Below, piece after piece: positions 25,478 through 32,905 of a DNA stretch of 35,182 nt (within the stretch, counting starts at the first letter, position 1; every line of letters begins with the position of its first letter). The DNA is from Opitutia bacterium (GTDB lineage: Bacteria; Verrucomicrobiota; Verrucomicrobiia; Opitutales; UBA953). The position numbers and the translations under genes were made by a program. A model generated the notes under the pieces. The model did no database searches and was not told the origin of the DNA. It saw only the letters and a list, made by a program, of their open reading frames with translations. The DNA lies in the NCBI GenBank assembly GCA_947378845.1, contig CANCLQ010000013.1, forward strand, positions 1 through 35,182, read 5' to 3'.

Positions 25478-26605
25478 TTATTTGGTAAGCATTTGCAACA
25501 TACCATCTATGACTTTTGCGCGATCAGCGTCTGACATTCCAGAACCCGAAGGCACGCATAGACCCTGCTCAAAAAGTTTATCGCTCACACCCCTACCGCA
25601 ATACTCAGTACCAGAAAAAATTGGCTGCTGATGCAATGGCTTCCAAATGGGTCTGCTCTCGATGTCTAATTTTTCGAGTCCGAGTCGCAAGTCTTCGCGA
25701 GCAACCTTAGCTTTCTTGGGATCAACCAGCAGACAAGTAAGCCAGCGGGTTGATTTGCCCCATGGTGCTTCGGGCTGCATGGTGATGCCGGGAATATTTT
25801 TGAAGGCTGTAGCGTAGGCATCAAAGTGCGCACGGCGGCGTGCAACTTTTTGCTTTAGTTGGCTAAGCTGACCGCGACCAATCCCTGCACAAACATTGCT
25901 AAGGCGATAATTATAACCAATAGTTGAATGTTGATAATGCGGTGCGGCATCGCGGGCTTGAGTGGCAAGGAAGCGAGCCTGTCGTGCTAACTCGGCATCA
26001 GCCGTTACCAACATGCCGCCGCCCGACGTCGTAATGATTTTATTACCGTTAAAAGAATGGATGCCAGCGAGGCCAATAGAGCCGGGGGCTTTATCATGGT
26101 ACGTGGCACCAAGTGCCTCAGCCGCATCTTCAATAAGTTTTACGCCATGCTTATCGCAGCAGGCCTTGATCGGATTAATATCGGCGGATTGTCCGTAGAG
26201 ATGAACGAGCACTAATGCCTTGGGTGCCCTACCTGCTTTAGCTTTGCGCTCAATGACATCCGTCACGATTGCTGGATCTATATTCCAACTCTGCTCTTCC
26301 GAGTCGATGAACACTGGCTTCGCTCCGAGATAAGTAATCGGTGCGGCTGATGCGACAAAGGTTAGAGATGAGCAAAGTACTTCATCTCCCGCTCCCACGC
26401 CCGCGAGCCGAAGCGCTAAATGCAATGCAGCAGTTCCAGATGAAAGCGCAACGGCGTGTGGCGAACCAACGGCGATGGCGAATTCCTTCTCAAAAGCTTC
26501 AATGTGTGGTCCGACGGGTGCGATCCAGTTAGTAGAGAACGCCTCGAGAACATTATTTAATTCGGCCTGACCAATATCAGGGGCTGATAAGTAAATGCGG
26601 GGCAT
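25478..26605 (-). CDS. DegT/DnrJ/EryC1 aminotransferase, EpsN/PglE-like
   Basis: A 375-residue PLP aminotransferase, expected to convert a UDP-4-keto-6-deoxy-N-acetylhexosamine to the 4-amino sugar with glutamate. The sequence follows Bacillus EpsN as I recall it: YLSAPDIGQAELN, STNWIAPVGPHIEAFE, SSLTFVASAAPITYLG, VHLYGQSADI, HSFNGNKIITTSGGGML with the PLP lysine at 189, HYQHSTIGYNYRLSN, ESRPIWKPLHQQP and LCVPSGSGM. It differs clearly from the perosamine-type aminotransferase at 18493. This is the last gene of the leftward operon, 70 bases after the EpsI-like gene, followed by a terminator. The 4,6-dehydratase that would make its substrate is not in the window. Confidence 0.92.
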   Translation of the reverse strand: MPRIYLSAPDIGQAELNNVLEAFSTNWIAPVGPHIEAFEKEFAIAVGSPHAVALSSGTAALHLALRLAGVGAGDEVLCSSLTFVASAAPITYLGAKPVFIDSEEQSWNIDPAIVTDVIERKAKAGRAPKALVLVHLYGQSADINPIKACCDKHGVKLIEDAAEALGATYHDKAPGSIGLAGIHSFNGNKIITTSGGGMLVTADAELARQARFLATQARDAAPHYQHSTIGYNYRLSNVCAGIGRGQLSQLKQKVARRRAHFDAYATAFKNIPGITMQPEAPWGKSTRWLTCLLVDPKKAKVAREDLRLGLEKLDIESRPIWKPLHQQPIFSGTEYCGRGVSDKLFEQGLCVPSGSGMSDADRAKVIDGMLQMLTK

Positions 26606-26675
26606 GTAGGTTTAAAAGTATTTAGGGGATGATTGTATAGATGCGCAAGCAGTCATGAGATTGTTCACTCGCGCC

Positions 26676-27401
26676 TTACTTCCATTCTGTGCCTTGAAAA
26701 ATTCCGAGTTTTTCGAACGCACTAAACAAGGGTTCATTAGCGGGATCAGCCAAGAGTTGCTGAATGGGGTAAAAAGCTGAAATACGGATAAACATTTGTT
26801 CGTTTTTTTGGTTTAGTCCGTATTTCTGAAAATCTTTTATGACTAGTGGCATTCGCTCGATTCGGCCAATCAAGCCATCGCGCCAACCGACTTGCTGCTC
26901 TTGATAGCGATTTGGCTCACTGTTGACCAAGTGCCAGAAGATCACGTTCTGCAGGCCGCCGGTGGGCATGGCGTACTGTCCGTATTCGTAAGGCTTCAAG
27001 GCCCGACCTCCGACTGACGATTCCATGCCGTACGAACGCTCGGTACGCGTACAGCCTGCATTCACCCAGCAAGAGTCTGGATTATGTGTACCTACATCAG
27101 CCACCGAAACTTTTCCAGGCTCCCAATAAGCAATGAAAACTAAAATCTGCTGATTGCCTTTAGTGTATAAAACCTGTGCTGCTTGAGTGAAATTAAGAAT
27201 GCCACGAACATTGGCTAATTCGGCCGAAGAAGTTGAGAGCGGCAGGTCTTTTCGCTGCCACCCTGCGATGCTGCTAGGCAATGTGTCCTCAAGCTTACTC
27301 GTGAAACGACGCGGTGTGCTGGAAAAAAATTCAACCGTGACCACTAGCCCAACAAGGCCGGCAAACAAAATAGCCCCTAAAATTATGAATACCTTTCGCA
27401 T
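26676..27401 (-). CDS. Exosortase-associated EpsI-family protein
   Basis: A 241-residue protein with one N-terminal membrane helix (residues about 4-24) and an extracytoplasmic domain. The signature block is VFIAYWEPGKVSVADVGTH followed by NPDSCWVNAGC, with His106 and Cys111 at the positions of the H-x-P-x-x-C motif of the EpsI (DUF3485) family. FWHLVNSEPNRYQEQQVGWR and the long helix after it also fit. EpsI proteins accompany exosortases and exopolysaccharide export; the biochemical role is unresolved. No exosortase is visible here. It sits three bases after the acyltransferase gene, embedded in what otherwise looks like an amino-sugar acylation operon. Confidence 0.78.
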   Translation of the reverse strand: MRKVFIILGAILFAGLVGLVVTVEFFSSTPRRFTSKLEDTLPSSIAGWQRKDLPLSTSSAELANVRGILNFTQAAQVLYTKGNQQILVFIAYWEPGKVSVADVGTHNPDSCWVNAGCTRTERSYGMESSVGGRALKPYEYGQYAMPTGGLQNVIFWHLVNSEPNRYQEQQVGWRDGLIGRIERMPLVIKDFQKYGLNQKNEQMFIRISAFYPIQQLLADPANEPLFSAFEKLGIFQGTEWK

Positions 27402-27404
27402 AGA

Positions 27405-28031
27405 TTATAAAATACGCGCAGGGTTCCCGACAACGGTAACGCCCTCTGGCACATTAGAAATAACTACGGCTCCCGCGCCAACGATGGACCGGCTACCAAC
27501 TTTTTTGCTGGGGATAACCGAGGCGCGACTGCCCATAAATACACCATCACCCACTACTACACGGCCCGTGATATCACACTGGGCACATAATGTATTCCAT
27601 TCACCAATGGAAGCGTCGTGACCAATTGTCGTATTAGGACCAATCATGGAGTAATCGCCAATCGAGATATCAGCCGAAACACTTACACCCGGACAAAGCA
27701 CAACGCCTCGCCCAATTTTTACTCGCTCACCCACGACACAGTTTGGGTATATGAAGGTGATAAACTGTGCGCCGGCTTTAATAAGAGGGGCAAGAAGCTC
27801 CACCTTAACTGCAGGCAGACCTAAGCCACAAAGGTATAGATTATCACTTGAAACCGTGTGCCCCTTTAAAGGGAAAACTTTTGTGAAAGAGCCAAATGGT
27901 TTTAAGGCCTCGGCGTTGTCATCTAAAAAGCCAGCAATCTCCCAAGCCTTGTTGAAGTCGGCATGATCTTGAATCCACGCATGCAGTTCGCGTCCAAATC
28001 CTCCTGCCCCAACGATAAATAGTTTTTTCAT
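27405..28031 (-). CDS. PglD/NeuD-like sugar O/N-acyltransferase (left-handed beta-helix)
   Basis: A 208-residue protein with the N-terminal Rossmann-like UDP-sugar-binding domain (MKKLFIVGAGGFGRELHAWI) and a C-terminal left-handed beta-helix of hexapeptide repeats from about residue 95 (VVGERVKIGRGVVLCPG, ADISIGDYSMIGPN, VVVGDGVFMGSRASVIP). It closes with GAGAVVISNVPEGVTVVGNPARIL. PglD acetylates the C4 amine of UDP-4-amino sugars. His138 in IGHDASIGEWNTL lines up with the catalytic histidine of PglD. The second histidine usual seven to nine residues later (F-S-H-V in PglD) is replaced by W-N-T-L. The gene directly follows an acyl carrier protein gene with a four-base overlap (28028-28031), hinting that its donor may be acyl-ACP rather than acetyl-CoA. 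Confidence 0.9.
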   Translation of the reverse strand: MKKLFIVGAGGFGRELHAWIQDHADFNKAWEIAGFLDDNAEALKPFGSFTKVFPLKGHTVSSDNLYLCGLGLPAVKVELLAPLIKAGAQFITFIYPNCVVGERVKIGRGVVLCPGVSVSADISIGDYSMIGPNTTIGHDASIGEWNTLCAQCDITGRVVVGDGVFMGSRASVIPSKKVGSRSIVGAGAVVISNVPEGVTVVGNPARIL

Positions 28032-28258
28032 TTTGATAATGGTTTGAGGTTAAAAATTTCTCGGGCGCAACGACAGGCGCGAATTTGAGCACCTGATAAT
28101 GAGACCTTATGGACGTTTTCGAAATGAGAAATGACCAATAGGACCGCCAGTGAATCCCACTGAGCTAAAGATGCCAAAGGTGTATCCAATGTCGCACCAG
28201 CCAAGACATCGACCTCACCCTGTAAGACCTTAAATTGCTCTTCAATTGAAGTTTTCAT
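28028..28258 (-). CDS. Acyl carrier protein (locus ACP 1)
   Basis: A 76-residue protein from ATG 28258 with the ACP phosphopantetheine site WDSL (Ser36) preceded by TPLASLAQ and followed by a helix LAVLLVISHFENVHKV and the recognisable ACP third-helix region ACRCAREIFNLKP. The D-S-L/M attachment motif and the size identify it as a stand-alone carrier of the type found in polysaccharide and lipid-modification clusters. The frame is open to 28327, but that would overlap the KAS III gene; ATG 28258 overlaps that gene's stop by one base (TGATG) and the next gene by four, so the three are tightly coupled. Presumed job: to carry the acyl chain used by the neighbouring synthase and acyltransferase. 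Confidence 0.8.
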   Translation of the reverse strand: MKTSIEEQFKVLQGEVDVLAGATLDTPLASLAQWDSLAVLLVISHFENVHKVSLSGAQIRACRCAREIFNLKPLSK

Positions 28259-29331
28259 CAGGAATTTTGGATGGGTTGAATCGGCGCAATCGTCAATGGG
28301 CCCACCTCGCCGGCGAATGCTGCCCACGAAAGACCGACACCAAAACCACAGCCAACTAATTTAAGTGGATTCGCGGCAAGCCTGTCGCCGAGCGCATCGA
28401 TTAAAGCACAAGGAATGGATGCGGAGCTTTGATTGCCAAATTGGGCGACGATGCCCGACGGGGCCTTAGATTTCTCGAAGCCGATTTTTTGCGCAATGGA
28501 TTCAACGATAAACTTATTTGCTTGGTGTAAAACCAATGCATCCGCTGAGGCTGGTGTATAACCAGCATGTTGCATGACCGATTGAACAGCTAAAGGTATT
28601 TCACGAAGAGAAAAATTAAATACTTCGGCGCCATCCATCTGTAAATTTTCTGAGTGCTGCGTATTGCCGCTAGCATCGACTTTTTCTTTACGCGTCAAAT
28701 CTGTCGTTGGCTGACGTGCACCGCCCGCAGGCACGATGATTGACTGTGCCCCGTTCCCATCTGCGCCTAAAATGAAATGCATGGATGTAGCCTGCCCCGT
28801 TCGTTCGACAATCGTGGCCGAGCCCGCATCGCCAAACAGCGGATCAGCGGCTCTGTCTTTTTCATTCGTCAAGCGACTCAAGGTATCTCCTGCACAGAGT
28901 AATACGCGACCTGCACCACCGTGCGCACATAGTAATGCAGCTTGGTGAAGTCCTGCCACCCAACCCGAACAACCTAATGATAGATCAAAAGCGAAGGCGG
29001 ACTTGCTGAGGCCGAGTCGACCATGAAGCAGCGAGGCATTGTTCGGCTGCGAGTGATCGGGCGTTTGCGTAACAAAGATGACCGCATCGATGGAGGAGGC
29101 GTCTAAATTCATTTCATTCAACAAACGGCGGGTAGCATCTTCGCAGAGATCCAAGGCGGTGATATTAGCAGGCGCTACCATTCGGTCGACGAGACCGATA
29201 GTTTTTGCGACACGCTCTAGTTGCGCAAGCGGGACGCCCTGGGCCTGCCCGTCGGTAATAAAATTACGGCGGATAGAGCCAGTAGTGACAGCGAGGCCCG
29301 CAATACGAAAATGCTTAATTAGAGTGTGCAT
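28258..29331 (-). CDS. Beta-ketoacyl-ACP synthase III-like (FabH family)
   Basis: A 357-residue thiolase-fold condensing enzyme. The Cys-His-Asn triad is intact: Cys121 in DLSLGCSGWVAGLHQA, His269 in LVLHQANKFIVES and Asn300 in FGNQSSASIPCAL. DPLFGDAGSATIVE is the usual FabH Gly-Asp-Ala-Gly block. KAS III enzymes condense an acyl-CoA or acyl-ACP starter with malonyl-ACP to give 3-ketoacyl-ACP. Given the neighbours (ACP, AMP ligase, SDR reductase), this copy is probably dedicated to the glycan locus and not the housekeeping FabH, though it could serve both. Ends on the start of ACP 1 (TGATG). Start ATG 29331 is three bases after the AMP-ligase stop. Confidence 0.9.
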   Translation of the reverse strand: MHTLIKHFRIAGLAVTTGSIRRNFITDGQAQGVPLAQLERVAKTIGLVDRMVAPANITALDLCEDATRRLLNEMNLDASSIDAVIFVTQTPDHSQPNNASLLHGRLGLSKSAFAFDLSLGCSGWVAGLHQAALLCAHGGAGRVLLCAGDTLSRLTNEKDRAADPLFGDAGSATIVERTGQATSMHFILGADGNGAQSIIVPAGGARQPTTDLTRKEKVDASGNTQHSENLQMDGAEVFNFSLREIPLAVQSVMQHAGYTPASADALVLHQANKFIVESIAQKIGFEKSKAPSGIVAQFGNQSSASIPCALIDALGDRLAANPLKLVGCGFGVGLSWAAFAGEVGPLTIAPIQPIQNS

Positions 29332-29334
29332 TGT

Positions 29335-30675
29335 TTATATGTTTTGAGGGCGTAGCTTTTTCAGCCGGGCAGCAGTAATTGAATTAGAAAAATTTATGCG
29401 CGTAGGTACTTTATAAGCAGATAAAGCAGAGCGACAGGTCGCTCGAATTAAGGCCCTTAACTTCTCGGTGTCTTCGGTGCTTTTGGCAACCACTTCGGCA
29501 GCCACGGTCTGCCCAACAATAGCACTCTTTTCTGCAAAAACACGGCAGTCCATCACGCCTGGCACTTTTAGAATTACCGATTCTACTTCGGTTGGCATCA
29601 CTTTTTCACCACCAACATTGATCTGCTCTCCAAAACGTCCGAGCACACGAAGGGTTCGGCCAGGGCCCTGCTCAACTTTGTCGCCCGTGCGAAACCATCC
29701 ATCGGAAGTGAATGCCTCGTTGGAAGAATTAAGGTAGCCCTTTACTTGAGTTTTGGAACGCAACCAGAGTTCATCGTCTATAATTTTCCATTCTACGCTT
29801 TCATCATCGATAGACAAAAAAGTGGAATCAGGGTCGGGGCTAGATGTTTTAAGAATACCCGTTTCGCTCGTTCCAAAGGTTTGTATAAAACGAACACGCG
29901 GAAACTTTTCACGGACGCGCAACAATAGGCTCTCTGGCATCGGCTCTGTGCCGTAAGTAATCAGTCGAAGCGATGGCAGGTTCGTTTCACCCGAAACTAA
30001 AAGTAGATTCAAGAATGTTGGGGTCGCAGGCAGCACTACGACTTGGTAGCGCCGAATAGCTTCAGCCACGCACTGCGGCGAGCGGCTTGCGGGAACAACT
30101 AAGAGTGCGCCCGAACTAAGCGCACCCAAAAGTGTATTAATGCCGCCGATATGATCGCTGCCCAACATGGCGATGACAGGCAAGTGACTGACTCGCCGCG
30201 CCTCATAAGTATTTAATAATGTCTCCAGGTCTTGGACCATGGCCTTTGGCGTGCCACTGGTACCACTTGAAAATAAAATTAAGCCGGCATGCTTCTGATC
30301 AACGCGACGCTGAAGAAAATCCGGGTGCTTAGATTCATCTACACGCGGGAAAAGTTTCCAAGCCAAACCATCGAGCACGACAATCCACTTCACATTTAAT
30401 TGTGCTAACTTTTTAGGGTGCTCGGCCACATCGCCAGCAAGCGGGACTACGAAATGCCCCTTAGCGGCGAGGGCGATAAGCCAGGCAACGGACGAGGGAC
30501 TCTGCTCTCCCACCAAAGCAAAGGCGGTCGGTTCGTTTAACTTAAGCGCAGCCAACTCCTTGTCTGCCGTAATAACAAGTTGAGCCAATTCTGCATAACT
30601 AACCTGACCGAATGAGCCAGCGAGTGCGGGCTCATTACCGAATGACGTAAAACGTTTTAGAATCCAAGATGACAT
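29335..30675 (-). CDS. AMP-dependent acyl-CoA/acyl-ACP synthetase (ANL superfamily)
   Basis: A 446-residue adenylate-forming enzyme that activates a carboxylic acid with ATP and loads it onto CoA or a carrier protein. The phosphate loop LILFSSGTSGTPKAM is at residues 132-146. FIQTFGTSETGIL is the A5 motif, FRTGDK and GRFGEQINVGGEKVMPTEVE are A7/A8, and the C-terminal lid ends in AARLKKLRPQNI near the catalytic lysine. It is shorter than typical acyl-CoA synthetases (500 or more residues). With two ACP genes in the operon, transfer to an ACP is a reasonable guess. The substrate acid is unknown; a short or hydroxylated acid would fit. It follows the SDR gene after 50 bases. Confidence 0.88.
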   Translation of the reverse strand: MSSWILKRFTSFGNEPALAGSFGQVSYAELAQLVITADKELAALKLNEPTAFALVGEQSPSSVAWLIALAAKGHFVVPLAGDVAEHPKKLAQLNVKWIVVLDGLAWKLFPRVDESKHPDFLQRRVDQKHAGLILFSSGTSGTPKAMVQDLETLLNTYEARRVSHLPVIAMLGSDHIGGINTLLGALSSGALLVVPASRSPQCVAEAIRRYQVVVLPATPTFLNLLLVSGETNLPSLRLITYGTEPMPESLLLRVREKFPRVRFIQTFGTSETGILKTSSPDPDSTFLSIDDESVEWKIIDDELWLRSKTQVKGYLNSSNEAFTSDGWFRTGDKVEQGPGRTLRVLGRFGEQINVGGEKVMPTEVESVILKVPGVMDCRVFAEKSAIVGQTVAAEVVAKSTEDTEKLRALIRATCRSALSAYKVPTRINFSNSITAARLKKLRPQNI

Positions 30676-30725
30676 GGAAAGTTTTTGCTGAAGCGACGGA
30701 CGAGAAGTGCCACGCGATTGATAAT

Positions 30726-31415
30726 TTATATTTTTCCGAGGTAGCGAATAGACCCGGCTTCTAGATTTTTTTGTTGTATCGCTTCGAAAATAAAATCGGC
30801 AGCCTCATCAACTGTCGTGCCATTTGTCCGCCCAATTAATTGATTCAGTTCCGCGAGTTTAGCTGCATTAACGGCTCGGGTGAGCTGAGTGGGAATTGGA
30901 CCGAAACCGAGTCCCGCAACCACGATACCATGCGGAGATAGCTCTTTTGCCGCTACGCGCGTCAAAGCATCAAGCGCTGCCTTACTGGCAACGTAAGCCG
31001 CTTCACCCTCCAGCGCCAAGGGCACGGCCACGGTTGTAATATTAATAATACGACCCTGCCGTTGACGGACCATCTGCTTGCCAACCGCCTGAATACAATA
31101 GAAAGCCCCAAGGTAATTCACCCTCATTAAGTTTTCGGCAATTGATCCTGGGGTCAGCAGCAGCGCGTTCATCGAAGCCGCGCCAGCATTATTGATAAGT
31201 AAATCAATTGACTGCTCTTTGGAAAGAATCGCGGCAACGGCGTTTTGTACGGCAGATTCGTTGGTTACGTCGACCTGGTGAGGTATGTAATTAGCGTGCG
31301 TAGCTCCATCGAGTTGGCGGGTGAAGCCGTGTACACGCCAGCCCGCATTAAGTAATTTAAGCGTCGTGGCTTTGCCGATTCCGGCGGAGGATCCTGTGAT
31401 AATTGCAGTAGGCAT
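30726..31415 (-). CDS. SDR family oxidoreductase, FabG-like ketoreductase
   Basis: A 229-residue short-chain dehydrogenase with the NAD(P)H-binding GSSAGIGKA (residues 8-16), NNAG (75-78), Asn100 and the active-site Tyr141 and Lys145 (YVASK). The usual catalytic serine 13 residues before the tyrosine is Thr128 here (IINITTVAVPLAL). The fold and length are like 3-oxoacyl-ACP reductases (FabG), and the operon partners (KAS III, AMP ligase, two ACPs) make reduction of a 3-ketoacyl-ACP to the 3-hydroxyacyl form the most likely job. Sugar-nucleotide reduction remains an alternative. It lies 14 bases after the ACP 2 gene. Confidence 0.85.
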   Translation of the reverse strand: MPTAIITGSSAGIGKATTLKLLNAGWRVHGFTRQLDGATHANYIPHQVDVTNESAVQNAVAAILSKEQSIDLLINNAGAASMNALLLTPGSIAENLMRVNYLGAFYCIQAVGKQMVRQRQGRIINITTVAVPLALEGEAAYVASKAALDALTRVAAKELSPHGIVVAGLGFGPIPTQLTRAVNAAKLAELNQLIGRTNGTTVDEAADFIFEAIQQKNLEAGSIRYLGKI

Positions 31416-31429
31416 TTGCTTTTATAAAA

Positions 31430-31729
31430 TTAACGGGCGTTGACGACTTCGTGAATGTAATCGGCTAATAAATTAACTCGGCGAAAAGGTGACGTGAGTC
31501 GGCTCATCGCTTTTTCGTCGGCTAACGTTACCCGAGCACCGCACTCACGGTAAATATCTTCCTCGAGATCGGCAATGAGCGTGACAAGTCCCATGCTATC
31601 CAAGTGAGAGCCGTCGCCAAAAAGTCGCGTGGTCTCTTGGGCATTTTGCAACTCAGGCTTCTCAAGCTCTTTGCCGAGATGGTGCAGTCGCTTTAACACG
31701 AGGGCTAAACTTTGCTGGCGCGTTATCAT
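31430..31729 (-). CDS. Acyl carrier protein (locus ACP 2)
   Basis: A 99-residue protein from ATG 31729 with the phosphopantetheine motif HLDSMGLVTLIADLEEDI (Ser45) and an acidic recognition helix, typical of ACPs associated with specialised metabolite or glycan clusters. An N-terminal helix (QQSLALVLKRLHHLGKELEK) and the final LTSPFRRVNLLADYIHEVV helix surround it. The frame is open to 31813 but that would overlap the divergent polymerase gene by two bases, so the internal ATG is preferred. As the first gene of the leftward operon it must be transcribed from a promoter in the 82-base spacer to the EpsG-like gene, or within it. It and ACP 1 (76 residues) are not alike, suggesting different partners. 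Confidence 0.75.
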   Translation of the reverse strand: MITRQQSLALVLKRLHHLGKELEKPELQNAQETTRLFGDGSHLDSMGLVTLIADLEEDIYRECGARVTLADEKAMSRLTSPFRRVNLLADYIHEVVNAR

Positions 31730-31811
31730 ATTTAGTGAAATGGTTGAAGTATGGGGAAGAAAAAGTTGCTCAATGACTGGGATTACACATTTGTAACGAG
31801 CCACCGCTAGC

Positions 31812-32897
31812 ATGATTCCTCCAGAGAAATATCTTTTTATTTATGACCACCTGATGGCGGCATTGATTTTTTTTACTATTCTGAGCTACGCCCAACATAG
31901 CGCTGGTAGTGTTAACCGACTGTTTGGGTTTCTCGTTCCGCTTTTTTTAATTTTTTACATGGGCACTCGCCCAATTTCGCCGGTGTTTGTCGATATGACA
32001 ACGTACGCACAATCGTTCGAAGTCGCAGCCCAACGCGGCATCGTTTATTATACGGATTGGGTATTTAATATCTTAATGCTCGGTCTTTCGCAAATAACCA
32101 CGGTTGAAGTCTTTTTCTTCGTCTGCGCGGCTATTTACATTATACCAATCAGTGTTGGCCTAAGAAAACGACACGGCGACTCTGCATTTGCCGCCTTACT
32201 TGCTACAATTACCAGCTTCTCTTTTTTCGTTTATGGCGTGAACGGGATTCGTAATGGCATGGCGACCTCTATACTTTTGGCTGCGATGGCCTGGAGTGAT
32301 CGAAAATTTACCTATGCAATTTTAGCGATTCTTGCATTTGGGATGCATAACTCTGTCGCGGTTCCCGTTTTATTTTATACACTCACTTTTTTTAATACTA
32401 ATATAATTCTTTATGCCTGCCTTTGGGCCTCGGCGTTTATTTTCACAGTTGCCACTAGCGGCTCACTGGCTGCCTACCTTGGCGGGTTGTTGTCTTCGGC
32501 AGAAGACAACCGCGTCGGGTATTTAAGCCAACAAGGCGAAGATAAAGGGGGTCTTCGCATCGACTTCGTTTTGTATAGTATTGTACCGGTTATTATTTCT
32601 TACCTTTGGGCAGATGTTAACAAAACAAAAGACCCTTTTTATCGGCAGATGCTGTGCACCTACTTGGCGACTAACAGCTTTTGGCTGCTTGTGATGTATG
32701 CCGCTTACTCTAATCGCTTCGCTTACCTTTCATGGTTTATGATGCCATGGTTAATTATTTATCCCTTTATACCTAATAGAAGCACTGGGTCCGCCGATGT
32801 AACACGGAAAATTGATGTCGCTAAATATGGCGCTATGCTGATCGGACAATTTGCTCTAACTTACCTGTTCGATATTTTCATTTACCCCACGCGTTAA
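31812..32897 (+). CDS. EpsG-family membrane protein, likely glycan polymerase
   Basis: A 361-residue integral membrane protein with roughly ten hydrophobic segments. GVNGIRNGMATSILLAAMAW and AFGMHNSVAVPVLFYTL are the family hallmarks of EpsG/Wzy-like polymerases (the R-x-G-x-A and H-x-S blocks), and the preceding NMTTY-type region reads VDMTTYAQSFEVAAQRG. The protein would polymerise lipid-linked repeat units on the outer leaflet of the inner membrane. The initiating transferase is at 24822 and glycosyltransferases flank it, so a Wzy-dependent pathway is plausible; the flippase is not in the window. Its ATG diverges from the ACP 2 gene. The base composition is AT-rich in the hydrophobic helices, as expected. 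Confidence 0.8.
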   Translation: MIPPEKYLFIYDHLMAALIFFTILSYAQHSAGSVNRLFGFLVPLFLIFYMGTRPISPVFVDMTTYAQSFEVAAQRGIVYYTDWVFNILMLGLSQITTVEVFFFVCAAIYIIPISVGLRKRHGDSAFAALLATITSFSFFVYGVNGIRNGMATSILLAAMAWSDRKFTYAILAILAFGMHNSVAVPVLFYTLTFFNTNIILYACLWASAFIFTVATSGSLAAYLGGLLSSAEDNRVGYLSQQGEDKGGLRIDFVLYSIVPVIISYLWADVNKTKDPFYRQMLCTYLATNSFWLLVMYAAYSNRFAYLSWFMMPWLIIYPFIPNRSTGSADVTRKIDVAKYGAMLIGQFALTYLFDIFIYPTR

Positions 32898-32905
32898 ATC
32901 TCTCC

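Noticed and set aside
28258..29331. KAS III-like gene as an HMG-CoA synthase or OleA-type head-to-head synthase.
   Set aside because: Its LGCSG, LHQAN and FGNQSSAS blocks and length are those of FabH, and the ACP neighbours fit ACP-dependent condensation.
31784..31798. TTACA-TGTAA dyad between the divergent ACP 2 and EpsG-like genes as an operator.
   Set aside because: The arms are five bases only and occur once; too weak to call.
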